NCBI RefSeq assembly: GCF_029784155.1
Contig: NC_073693.1
Span: forward strand, 158,539,519 to 158,603,518
Length of the DNA: 64,000 bases
Direction of reading: 5' to 3'
DNA from: Uranotaenia lowii
Taxonomy: Eukaryota > Arthropoda > Insecta > Diptera > Culicidae
Shown: positions 46,501-56,614 of the stretch, in pieces
Position numbering within the stretch: position 1 is the stretch's first letter
Layout: each line of letters begins with the position of its first letter
Made by a program: the position numbers and the translations under genes
The notes under the pieces: generated by a model
The model's input: only the letters and a program-made list of their open reading frames with translations
What the model was told of the DNA's origin: nothing
The model's database searches: none

Positions 46501-47630
46501 AAGGGTGATACGTTCAAAATTTGGTCAATATCAACTTAACGCATTTCTTTCAATTTTGCATTTAAAAACCTGAACACCCCTCATTTTGAAGGTGTTTGTA
46601 TGTAGAATGTTGCTCCTAGCGTATAAAAATTTTGCTCGCGCATCGCGAAAATCCGAGCTACTCGCACGCAAAGCTGGCAAAATCGCTAAAAGTTGCCAAA
46701 TCAACCGTTAAAAATGTAATTAAAGTGTTTTGGGAACGTTTGTCGACAGCCAGGAAGTCTGGATCGGGGGAAATCGAAAACCGGAAGCCGCTGAGACGAC
46801 AAAGAGAGTTGCCGGTAGTTTCAAGTGAAACCCTAACCTCTCTCTCCGAGATGCCGCAAATAAGCTGGGTGTATCGTCTACAACCGTGCATCGAGCCAAA
46901 AAACGAGCCGGACTATCGACTTACAAGAAGATAGTGACTCCAAATCGCGATAATAAACAAAATACGATGGCCAAAGCGCGATCCCGGAGGCTGTACACGA
47001 CGATGCTGATGAAGTTTGACTGCGTGGTAATGGACGACGAAACCTACGTCAAAGCCGACTACAAGCAGCTCCGGGATAGGAGTTTTATACGGCAAAAGGA
47101 AGGGGAAAGGTAGCAGATATTTTCAAGCACATGAAACTGTCAAAGTTCGCGAAGAAATATCTGGTTTGGCAAGCCATCTGTATCTGTGGCTTGAAAAGCA
47201 GCATTTTCATAGCTTCCGGGACTGAAAGAGTGTTTGAATAAACGGCCATGAAGTGGTACACCGCCAACAAAGTGCAGGTGGCTCCCAAGGACAAGAACCC
47301 TCCCAACACGCCAGAGCTCCGCCCAATTGAGAAATACTGGGCTATTGTCAAGCGGAACCTAAAGAAGACCAAAAAACTGCTAAGGACGAGCAGCAGTTCA
47401 AGGCAAACTGGCTTTCTGCGGCGAAGAAGGTGGACAAGGTGACTGTACAAAATCTGATGGCAGGGGTTAAGCGTAATTCGGATTTGGAAAAGCGGAAGCC
47501 TAACTGAATATTTTTCCTGAATTTTATACTAACTAAATTTGAAAAAGAAATTTAATTTGATTTTTTAAATAAACGATTTATACGATTTACACGCGTTTTC
47601 CCTCGACCAAATTTTGACCGTATCACCCTT
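46501..47630 (+). mobile_element. Tc1/mariner element with complete ends
   Basis: The left end AAGGGTGATACGTTCAAAAT and the right end ATTTTGACCGTATCACCCTT are inverted, flanked by TA (46499-46500, 47631-47632). At 1.13 kb it is slightly short for an autonomous mariner because of an internal deletion. Confidence 0.85.
46632..47506 (+). pseudogene. Mariner transposase, internally deleted
   Basis: An HTH region (HAKLAKSLKVAKSTVKNVIK) is followed by a frame change and RAKKRAGLSTYKKIVTPNRD. The first catalytic Asp is in VVMDDETYVKADY (GAC at 47033-47035). SKFAKKYLVWQAICICG follows. Between 47215 and 47250 the stretch with the second Asp is lost. The frame resumes as MKWYTANKVQVAPKD and NPPNTPELRPIEKYWAIVKR with the Glu at 47329-47331, then the C-terminus QNLMAGVKRNSD. 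The Asp-Glu spacing cannot be counted. The copy is non-functional. Confidence 0.82.
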
Positions 47631-47632
47631 TA

Positions 47633-48445
47633 GTCGGGAGTGGCTCCTCTACGTCGTTGGCTACGCCGGCGATGTACCTTCCCCCATCGTCTTGATCTCC
47701 TGCATGTGCGCCATTCAGGTGTTCATCGAAGTGCTGCTTCCACCTTTTGATCACCTCACGATTGTCCGTCAGAATGCCTACACTCAGGCAAAATCTTATT
47801 ATAATTTTCAAAAGATACGTCTTATGAACCCCTTTTGTGCGTCCAAACTAAGTTTTCATAAGAGTCTTATGAAATTCTTTCAATTTTCAAACGAAGTTCT
47901 TAGGAAAAATAGAAGAAACGGCATTGTGGAAAAATGAGTTTGAATCTTTGTAAAGGTAAACTCTAATTTGTTTTTTGTTTACTTTTCAGCACGATGACCT
48001 GGAAAAAAAACCAAGGTCAAGAGACCGAATGCGGCCGAACAAATTCTTTAGAACCGGATGTTGATGTGCTGCTGATGGTGACCATAATGAGTGTAATTCC
48101 AAACAAATAAGCCGAACAATAAAATAAATTTTTAACATCAATTGTTTTGAATTATTCTCATCAAACGTTATATTTTCTGTTTTCATAAGACCCTTTTATG
48201 AAAAGCACCAACCTCTCATTGAAGTAGGTGTTCATCTGAAGAATTCATTCGCGTCATAAGACAATCTTATGAATTTCATTGATTTTTCTTATGGCGCCAG
48301 TTCATTAGAGAATCTTATGGTATGCATAATAATATTTTTCTGAGTGTACGTACTTATCTCGGCACTTTTCAGCTTGCGACACGAAGCCTTTGTGGAATGC
48401 GTTGAGCATCTGATATAGCGTTACCATATCCCGCATTACCAAAAA
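47633..48445 (-). pseudogene. RTE-type LINE fragment (linker before RT)
   Basis: The minus strand reads RDMVTLYQMLNAFHKGFVSQ at about 48440-48350, is interrupted by a MITE, and resumes as ILTDNREVIKRWKQHFDEHL down to about 47640. This is the segment between endonuclease and RT in the same family as the other RTE copies. It borders the mariner at 46501-47630 directly. Confidence 0.7.
47781..48346. mobile_element. CACTCAG-ended MITE, copy A
   Basis: The ends CACTCAG and CTGAGTG are inverted, flanked by TA (47779-47780, 48347-48348). Both sides carry palindromic CATAAGA-TCTTATG motifs. The centre has a splice-acceptor-like TTTGTTTACTTTTCAG followed by CACGATGACC, shared with copy B. It splits an RTE fragment. 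Confidence 0.8.
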
Positions 48446-48470
48446 GAGTACATTAAGATAAGTACGTCAT

Positions 48471-48667
48471 GTACGTCTCGGTGGTCGAGTGGTAAGCGTG
48501 GTAGGACGGTAATTGCTAGACCACTGATGGCATGGGTTCGATTCCCATCTCGGTACTGGGTGTTAAATGTTAATCTTAAGTTGTCCACGTCATTTATTAA
48601 GTCTGTAAAGCCTAAGTCGGCTAAGACGATGTATGTCTTTTTTAAAAAAGGATCATTTATCCAAAAA
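48471..48667 (+). mobile_element. tRNA-derived SINE
   Basis: The tRNA-like head has the A box TGGTCGAGTGG at 48482 and the B box GGGTTCGATTCCC at 48534. The body ends near CTAAGACGATGTATG followed by T- and A-rich tracts. No target duplication was found. Feilai-type SINEs in mosquitoes have this layout, but the family was not confirmed. Confidence 0.72.
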
Positions 48668-48680
48668 AACTGGAGAAATG

Positions 48681-48998
48681 TTTTTTTTTTTTTTTTTTTT
48701 TTTTAAATATGTCTTTATTTGTATCAATTCATCATTACATTTATATTACATTATTTCATTAAATTAGGTGTTCAGCTCAATATTGAACTGTTCAGAGCCC
48801 TATAGTTAACTAGATATTAAAAATTTATTTGTAAGAATTAAATTTGCTTAGCGCAATTAAGTATTTAATGTAGGAGAACATCCTGTAATGGCAAAAATAT
48901 TTTAAACTTAAAACTAAACACTATCCTAAAATTAAACTAGTTATAAAGAGAACGAATCTCTGCGATGGAAGACTGCATCGATTTTCCTCTGAAGTTAG
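48681..48998 (-). mobile_element. Polyadenylated retroposon, probably a LINE 3' end
   Basis: A 13-bp duplication AACTGGAGAAATG flanks it (48668-48680, 48999-49011). On the minus strand it ends with AATAAA, then 16 bp later a run of about 25 A. The 318 bp have no recognised domain. It is either a severely 5'-truncated LINE or a retroposed mRNA 3' end. Confidence 0.8.
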
Positions 48999-49011
48999 AA
49001 CTGGAGAAATG

Positions 49012-49129
49012 TTAAAAATTAGATCCGAACCCCCATTTTCTGAGCTCCCGCGTTATCCTAGCCATCAGGTGGACACAAGTACACTACATTTATTGGGCTT
49101 TGCGCCCGGGTGGTATGCAAAAGGATGTA
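49012..49129. other. Short unassigned spacer
   Basis: Unique-looking sequence between the retroposon and the pogo-like MITE; no gene. Confidence 0.4.
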
Positions 49130-49449
49130 CAGTAGAACCCCGCTTACCCGAGGTAGTCTGGGGAGGGACCAAATCGGATAAGTGAAACCTCGGATTAGAC
49201 TAAAAACATTGACTAAGACTATCCTTTTGATCTGGTTTTGCATATCATTCATGCGCATAGCTCGTTTGTTAGATGGATTTTATTTTTATTTTTAATCGAC
49301 GTCTCTGGCAAGTTTAGATTTTAAATTTGCTAAAAACGTCAACTTCATAGCTTAGCAATATATCGTGATGACGCAACACGTTCTTACATGCATTTTGGAT
49401 AAAAATGGTAGCTCGGATAAACAGAGCACGAATAAGCGGGGTTCTACTG
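49130..49449. mobile_element. Pogo-like MITE
   Basis: The ends CAGTAGAACCCCGCTTA and TAAGCGGGGTTCTACTG are inverted, flanked by TA (49128-49129, 49450-49451). CAGT ends with a C-rich continuation and TA duplication are typical of pogo/Tigger elements. The 320 bp are non-coding. Confidence 0.82.
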
Positions 49450-49595
49450 TACATATTTTGTGCTATCTGAGATGGAACCGAGATTTTTCAATTTAATCAA
49501 ATACTGTTAATGTATTGGAGGTTATGTGACTTAGATGAAAATTATAAAAAAATCTTTTAATTAAATATTCTTGTTCAATACCTAAATTTTGTGAA

Positions 49596-51360
49596 AAGGT
49601 ATTTGACCGACTGAACCACGAAAACATTTGGTCTGCTCTTAGACGACGAGGAATCCCAGAGAAGGAGTTCATCTCATCGAGGCATTTTCGTGCAAGGTCC
49701 TGTATGATTCAATCCCGATAACTGTTGGAGTGAGACAAGGATGTATCTCATCATCGCAACTCTTTCTCATCGTAATGGATGAGATCTTGACAGGATCGAT
49801 TGACTGTAGACCAAACTGAGGATTGCCGTGGAATCCTTCAACAATGGAGTAGCTGAACGACCTTGACCTTGCAGACGATATTGTTTTGTTCGCCCAAAGA
49901 CAACAAGACATGCAGAGTAAGCTCGCCAACCTCACGGAAACTTCCAAGGCAAATCTCAAAATCAATGTTGGAAAGACGAAGTCCATAGAAATCAACACAG
50001 AATATCTTTCCAATTTCGTGACAGCTGGGCAACAAGTTGAGAAAGTGGAGTGCTTCAAGTATCTTGGTAGCCAGATAACGCCCGATGGTGGTACCAAGAA
50101 AGGCATCGAAACCCGGATCAGAAAGGAGCGATTTGCGTTTGCGAGTCTCTGGAACATCTGCACTCAGAAAAATACTACTATGTATGCCATAAGATTCTCT
50201 TATGAAGTGGCGCCATAAGAAAAATTAATGAAATTCATAAGATTGTCTTATGACGCGAATGAATTCTGAAGATGAACGCCTATTTCAATGAGAGGTTGTT
50301 GCTTTTCATAAGAGATTCTTATGGAAACAGTAAATCACTTTCTAATAAGAAAAATTCTCGATATTTCATGCTGAAAACACTCACTTTATTGTTTTCCAAA
50401 TTCGTTTAAAATTAAATCCTTCATTGTCACCATCAGCAGCGCATCAACAGACGGCTCCATCAAGGTTTTTTTTTGCCGCATCTTAATCTTCGACCTTTCG
50501 TTTTTTGCCGATCAGCTTGCTGAAAAGTAAACAAATAATGTATTTTAGTTTACTAATATATTCAACGTTCACACCAAAAACAGCAAATCGAACTTACCAT
50601 TCCAGAGATAACAATAACATTTAACATTGAAGGAAAACTATAATAACTATGAACTGGCGATTGCTTCGTACTGTTAGATGATGAAAAAAAACTGATGCTA
50701 TGAATGAATGTGTTCATCATTTTTTCACAATGCCGTTTCTTCTATTTTTCATAAGAACATCGTATGAAAATTGAAAGAATTTCAAAAACTTTTATGAAAA
50801 ATTAGTTTGGACGCAAAAAAGTGGTTCATAAGATGTATCTTATGAAATTTATAATAAGATTTCCTCTGAGTGTGGCGGTCACGCCAGATCTCTTCACGAA
50901 CAAAAATCCGAATCTTCAACTCAAACGTCAAATCTGTATTGCTATACGGGTGTGAAACTTGTTGCACGTATGCGGTGACGACGCGAAAACTGCAAGAATT
51001 TGTGAACCGCTGCCTGCGGAGTATCACCCTCGCCTGGTGGCTTGGCAACTGGATCTCAAATGAGGAACCACATTGCCGGTGTCATCAAAGGGCGTTAGAA
51101 ATCGAGATTCGGGAACGTAAGTGGAGATGGATTGGGCACACGCGGCGAAAAGATGAAAATAAGATTTGCAGAGAGGCGCTTGAATGCAATCCAGGAGGAC
51201 ATCGAAGAAGAGACAGACACAGAAATCCGAACTGTCGACGAGAATCTTGACTGGGACCAATTGAAGACCATGGCTCCGGATCGCAATCAGTGGAGGTCTT
51301 TTACCACGGCCCTATGCACCAGAAAATCAACGCGGGATCATTATCTAAGTAAGTATTTAA
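49596..51360 (+). pseudogene. RTE-type LINE 3' half, interrupted by a MITE
   Basis: Starts in the RT at FDRLNHENIW and continues through VRQGCIS and LADDIVLFAQRQQDMQSKL. CFKYLGSQITPDGGTKKGIE precedes a MITE at 50161-50872. It resumes with RSRQIS, VLLYGCETCCTYAVTTRKL and ERKWRWIGHTRRKDENKIC, and ends with a TAAGTAAGTATTTAAGTA tail. It has several frameshifts and a TGA at 49817. The 5' end is truncated. Together with 14766-16167 it would define most of the family consensus. Confidence 0.82.
50161..50872. mobile_element. CACTCAG-ended MITE, copy B
   Basis: CACTCAG and CTGAGTG ends with TG duplicated (50159-50160, 50873-50874); removal restores the RTE frame at NIW-RSR, exactly as in the uninterrupted copy at 15650. 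Inverted relative to copy A. Five CATAAGA-TCTTATG palindromes flank the centre. On the minus strand TTTACTTTTCAG is followed by an open stretch encoding KLIGKKRKVED and a stop. Confidence 0.82.
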
Positions 51361-51376
51361 GTATTAAAATACGATA

Positions 51377-52185
51377 GGGGGCATCCATAAATTACGTAAC
51401 GCTCCTAGGGGGGGGAGGGAGTAAGCTCGAGAGTTACGAATCGTGACATAGGGGAGGGGGGAGGTATGCTCATCGTTACGTAACGATTTTTTCCTTAAAA
51501 ATTTCAGTTTACTTAAACGCAGCTATTTTGATGTCATGCCATTTTCGCAGAATGATAAACATACCAAAATTTGCTTAAAACTTGTAGGCTTCAACATGAT
51601 TGAAACTGGTTTGTAACCTTTCCCCTTAAAAGATTCTGAGATAGACTCCGACAAATGCGGATTGAATATCCGTGAAATAACCGTTGGAAAACCGGATATT
51701 TGGTTCATTTACTCCCAAGAACTCAGTTCAACCTTAATACGGAAATTTTACTATTTTTTCTCAATTGATTTAAAAAAATGCAATTTTGATTATTCCGACG
51801 AATATTACTAAGTTTTACATAACAAGTTATACTTCTTGAACAAACTAAAGTAAACAAGGTAGATCATTAGTGACCAAGCACAGAGCAACTCGGATTAAGA
51901 TAATCAAACTATTTTATCAAAGAGTTATCATCAATGAGTACTAAGAAGCGATTTGGATGGAAATAAATTCTGTTTTGTAAAACGTTAAAAAAATTATCTT
52001 AAATTTTTTTTTTATCTTAGAAAATCAGTATTTAAAAACATGAGAAGATGGGGGGGGGGTAATTATAAGCGTTACGTAATTTTCGAAGGGAGTACGTCGA
52101 AGCGTTACGATTTGTGACATACGGGGGGGGGGGGAGGGGGTCAAAAAACGGCATTTTTTGCGTTACGTAATTTATGGATGCCGCC
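51377..52185. mobile_element. DNA element with ATTACGTAACGC ends
   Basis: The ends GGGGGCATCCATAAATTACG and CGTAATTTATGGATGCCGCC are inverted, flanked by TA (51375-51376, 52186-52187). GTTACGTAA or CGTTACGA words and G-runs of 8 to 14 recur near both ends (51400-51490, 52045-52165). The middle is AT-rich and non-coding. Confidence 0.75.
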
Positions 52186-52187
52186 TA

Positions 52188-53590
52188 GAAGGCAGATTTG
52201 TATCTCTTTAGCGGAAAACTGTGCATGAGATGCACAAACCAATACATTAAAGTTTGAATAACTAAATTATTCTTTTTATTCTTAGAAGATTGTTTCTTGC
52301 AAACTTTGTAATAAACGTTAATTTCTCACCATATGTGTCTTTAAAAACATGCTGGAATGTAGGCTAACTTCTTTGAAGATGTCAGCGCATTAAACTTTTT
52401 CTCGCCATACAACGTCCTACATATGTATGTGGTTTACGGGCTTGTACATGGACTAGCTATGCTGGTTCTTAGAAAATGCAGCTGCTTCACATGTAATTAT
52501 TGCTCTTATTACAAGGTACGAACACGTTTGGTGTCACGACAGAGGAAACTGTCCTCATTTTGCCGGTGGGAAAAAGTACGCTTGGTTTTCATGTCCAAGA
52601 ACAAAACGCAAACATTATGCTACCGAAATGTTTTTCCCATTTCACTGCGGCAAATGTTCCGATAGAAGAAATATTTGTAAAGTATAAAGGCCATTATTAT
52701 TGTTAAAACGAATAGGTATATGTATGTACATAGATGGCTCATTGGCGATTAATTGTTACTCGTAATGAGTGGGACATGATTTATCCATGTAATCACGTTA
52801 TGAGTTACATAAAATACAAATAAAAACAGTATTCAATTCCATTTAATTCAAGTTTAATGTAGCGTAATTATAAAAATGTAGTGTTTTTCCCTTCGTTTTG
52901 CAGTCACAGAACCAGCTGCCTATCATTTTTGTTCATGTGAATACATTTTGCCAACGATTTTTTTCCGATAAGGTCCAAATTATTGCCTCATTCATAACCA
53001 GAAATTTAATCAAAAATTGAAAGTGCGGCAGACCTGTCGTTCTGAGGAAAACTTTGACGTCGAAAATGGCGCAGTTTTCTCGAATTTTATATTTGGATGT
53101 TTTTTTTTATCTTAATAATAAAAGCAGCTCGGGCAATTAAGCAAAGTTTTCCAATTAAACTTGATATTTTTGAAGTTGCTTTCCTATAGCAGCAAGCAGA
53201 ATGTTGACATTTAAACTTTGATGTGCAGCAATGTATCGAGACGAGTAGCGATATTTCCCAAAGTGTTCCGGTTTATTTGCGAAGAACGAAAAAGAAACTG
53301 GACAGCAAGTTTTGTAGTAGCATGGAGGAAACATAAAACGAAACACGCTGCTGGCTTGTGACTTACAGTTTAATTAAATGGGCAAATTGTATTGCCGGCA
53401 TTGCTACCAAACACTTTTTGTGGGTAAAAATACTTGAAGAATAACAAATTTTTCCTTCCAGTGCTTTGCAACTTTTAAACTTATTTTAATTATTTGCGGT
53501 TTTACACATAATGTTGTAGATAAATTCTGTGAATAAATTGTATAATTCAATATAAGACGATAATTCATTCTTGAAAAGACTTTCACCTCC
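52188..53590. other. No recognised gene
   Basis: AT-rich. An 80-codon plus frame at 52423-52665 overlaps a 68-codon one and neither is recognisable. Confidence 0.45.
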
Positions 53591-53849
53591 ATAAGGATTT
53601 GATACTAATTTATGTTTTTGATGACGTCGAGATACCGTTGCCCACAGAAAAAATGCCATTCAACAGGATAATAAGATAAGTATATTTTTCATTTCAATTC
53701 AAACTTGCTTAATGTATTGAACCTGACAGATAAAGTTTTAATTAGCTTGCCGCGAATTCGAGAGAAATAAAGTTCATCGGTTTGTATAGTAGTGAGTTTT
53801 TTTACTACCCGCCGTGAAATCGAAGTCTTGTACAGTGTTCGGATAATTT

Positions 53850-54295
53850 TCCCGTGTTTATTTCATACGTGTATTGCAATGCCGCGTTTGGACGTGTTTT
53901 CTCTTGGTTTACAGCGCGCGATAGAATTGTTTTGTACGTGTATGATGATTCCAATATTGATTATTTCCAATGCGGTTAAATTCGGTTCGTTTTTTCTCTC
54001 TCTCTCCCTTTCTCTCGTTCTTGCTTTTCTCGTTTTAAACGCGTGATAAAATTCGGTGAGTTGCACCAGTGCCAAGTGCATTGCACGGGTATGACAATGC
54101 CACGTTAGGACGTTTTGTTCTTCTCATTTTAAGCGCGCGATAAAATTGAGCATTGTACGTGTATGACAATGCCACGCTAAGACGTTTTTGCTCTTCTAGT
54201 TTTAAGCGCGCGATAATCTGAGTTGCACCGGTGCCAAGTGCATTGTACGTGTATGCCAATGCCACGTTAGGACGCATTTTCTCTAAACGCAATGT
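53850..54295 (+). repeat. Degenerate tandem array, unit about 90 bp
   Basis: About five copies sharing TACGTGTATGACAATGCCACG, GACGTTTT, TTTTAAGCGCGCGATA and GTGCCAAGTGCATTG. The spacing is uneven and one unit contains a TCTC expansion at 53995-54018. It occupies the 5' half of the insertion, where an internal promoter would be expected; that role is a guess. Confidence 0.75.
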
Positions 54296-54663
54296 ACTCG
54301 ATAGTGTGCGACGCGACGATCAATAAATATTTGACTTTGCTTTGATCACATCCCTTCCCAAAGGGAATCCAGATCTTATTTACCTTCCCTACTAACAAAC
54401 CACCCTTCCTGAGACGACCGTGGAGATTTAGAGGTGTATTCGGTCTCTAGTAGCAACGGAAGTCGAACTAACAATCCCTCCCTTTCCCCGATGAACCGTA
54501 AGGACGTGGCCGGCGCCGTTATTGACCATATAAGATAAGGAACCTTCGAAACGTGTACACAGAAAATGGTAAGCTAATCCCAAGCCCCATTTATTTGGAT
54601 CTATGTACAATTTTGATGGTTCTTGTCAATCACGGAGTAGCAACTACTGAAATGTACGGTTTA

Positions 54664-54690
54664 TCTAAGCTCAAGCTCAAGCTCAAGCTC
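54664..54690 (+). repeat. (AAGCTC)n tail
   Basis: Four to five hexamer copies end exactly at the right 24-bp repeat, so they look like the 3' tail of the inserted element rather than a chance microsatellite. Confidence 0.8.
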
Positions 54691-54714
54691 ATAAGGATTT
54701 GATACTAATTTATG

Positions 54715-55312
54715 CTTTTTTTTATAAAAGATAAGTTCAATTTGAAACATTTTAAACATGAGTATTAATCCATGTGATTATTTTGTTTTCAAATTGATTG
54801 TCCGTTCGCCTCAATTTCTTGAACTATGAACGAGCCAGGAGGCAGGAATTATTGTTGCATGCAAATTATTGTCGATTGCATATTAATTTTATCGCCTCTC
54901 GATGCAAATCCGCTCCTTTATTAAGCCTCGACAACTAATCTTGGGTTTCATCTCTTTGTTTCAAATTTCTATTCAAGACATTAATTCTAAAATATGGGGG
55001 AGGTTCAATGAAGTGTTCAATTGAACTTGTTTGAGATACCCTCATATATAAGTAAGTTATTCGATATCGTACAAATGGATTCACACATGTTCTTTGTTTG
55101 GGGTAAGTATGCTCCCGGACATCTAAATTTATCGCCTCACTGACTGAATTAGGCCAATAAAATATACGAGTGAGATCATGTGGTACATCAACAATAATGA
55201 TTATTATTTTTCGTTTTCTAAGAGTTACCCAATAAATTTCGATGATTGTGTCTTTAATCCTCAAGCATTCAATATTCGAGAAAATTTTTTTTGTTATGAA
55301 AATACAATAGCA
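54715..55312. other. No recognised gene
   Basis: AT-rich; a 130-codon minus frame at 54935-55327 overlaps the mariner end and is probably chance. Confidence 0.5.
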
Positions 55313-55314
55313 TA

Positions 55315-56612
55315 AAGTCTGCTTCATTTAATATTGGAACAAATTCTTTTGCTCATTGTGGCGCTCCTAGTGGTCGGATTTGGAAACTTTTTTCATCCAC
55401 GTGTCGGGAAATTCATTACCTTTCACCAATGTATTTATGTCATAACACCAAACGATAGCATTTTGTAAACAACCGCCATGGAAGCCGAACGGAGAGATCA
55501 AATTGTGAACAGTTTTCTAGAAAATCCATTGTTGTCGGCATCGAAGCTAGCTAAACAGCTTAAAATGCCCAGAAATACCGTATGGCGTGTTATCAAGCAG
55601 TACAAGGAAACATTGACGACGGCTCGGAAGCCGCATTCGAAGCGTCGGAGTGGAACTGTCGACCGGAAACTGCGTGGGAAAGTCATCAAGGCCGTCAAGA
55701 GGAATCCCAATCTTTCAGACCGCGATTTGGCCAATAAGTTCCAGGCCGCTCACAGTACGGTGCGACGAATTCGTCTCCGGGAAGGAATAAGGTCATTCCG
55801 AGCCAGCAAACAGCCAAATCGGACGCTGAAGCAGAACAATGTGGCCAGAATCCGTGCTCGAAAGCTGTACGACCAAGTGCTGACCAAGTTCGACGGATGT
55901 ATTCTGATGGACCTACGTGAAGGCGGACTTTGGGCAAATCCCAGGTCAAAAATTTTATTTGGCGACGGCTCGGGGGGATGTACCTGCAAAATTTAAGTTC
56001 GTGTTTGCGGATAAATTCGCCCGCAAGTACATGATTTGGCAGGGGATATGCAGTTGTGGACAGAAAACCAAAGTCTTTCTCACTGACAAGACAATGACAT
56101 CAGAAGTCTACAAAAAAGAGTGCCTACAGAAACGGATTCTGCCGTTTATTTGTGCCCACGACCGTCCAGTAATGTTTTGGCCGGACCTCGCAAGCTGCCA
56201 TTACAGCAAAACGGTTATGGAATGGTACGCAACGAACGGGGTCAGCGTAATACCGAAGGACCTCAACCCCCCAAACTGCCCCCAGTTCCGGCCGATAGAG
56301 AAATACTGGGCAATCACGAAGCGGAGGCTTAAGGCAAAGGGAAAACTTGTTAGGAACATGACTCAAATGAAGAACTGGTGGAATCAAATCGCCAAAACGG
56401 TGGACGAAAAGGGTGTGCGCCGCCTAATGTGCCGTATTACGGGAAAAGTACGAGAATTTCTTCGAAACATTAATGAATAATTTTTTTTAATTTTTTTTTA
56501 TGAAAGAGTAAAGAAAATGCTACATTTGTATGAAAAACAAATTATGAATTCGTTAATAAATGACTGAACTACACGCAATTGTTTGTGTTCCAATATTAAA
56601 TGAAGCAGACTT
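55315..56612 (+). mobile_element. DD37E Tc1/mariner element, best preserved
   Basis: The ends AAGTCTGCTTCATTTAATAT and ATATTAAATGAAGCAGACTT are perfect inverted repeats over more than 25 bp, flanked by TA (55313-55314, 56613-56614). The 1298-bp length is normal for an autonomous mariner. Only one coding lesion is obvious. The intact termini suggest that it could still be mobilised in trans; that is inference. Confidence 0.92.
55478..56480 (+). pseudogene. DD37E mariner transposase with an 8-nt deletion
   Basis: ATG at 55478, MEAERRDQIVNSFLENP. Two HTH units, SASKLAKQLKMPRNTVWR and LSDRDLANKFQAAHSTVRR, form the paired-like DNA-binding domain, linked by a basic segment KPHSKRRSGTVDRK. The first catalytic Asp is at 55909-55911. 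Immediately after it about 8 nt are missing compared with the sister copies, which shifts the frame. The remainder is intact: KFARKYMIWQGICSCGQKT, the second Asp in FWPDLASCHYS (56184-56186) and the Glu in RPIEKYWAI (56298-56300), 37 residues apart. It stops at 56478. The transposase would cut at the inverted ends and insert at TA. Confidence 0.9.
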
Positions 56613-56614
56613 TA

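Larger units (their letters stand above)
53615..54690 (+). mobile_element. Insertion between 24-bp direct repeats
   Basis: Positions 53591-53614 and 54691-54714 are identical over 24 bp (starting ATAAGGATTTG, ending CTAATTTATG). The 1076-bp insert between them contains a tandem array (53850-54295), a GC-richer segment around 54400-54600, and a terminal (AAGCTC)n run. A long duplication plus a 3' short-repeat tail fits a non-LTR or Penelope-like retroelement. No RT is present, so the element is non-autonomous or truncated. The family is unknown. Confidence 0.65.

Noticed and set aside
47623..47811. Small independent gene on the minus strand
   Set aside because: The protein ILTDNREVIKRWKQHFDEHL is part of the RTE LINE, followed by MITE sequence.
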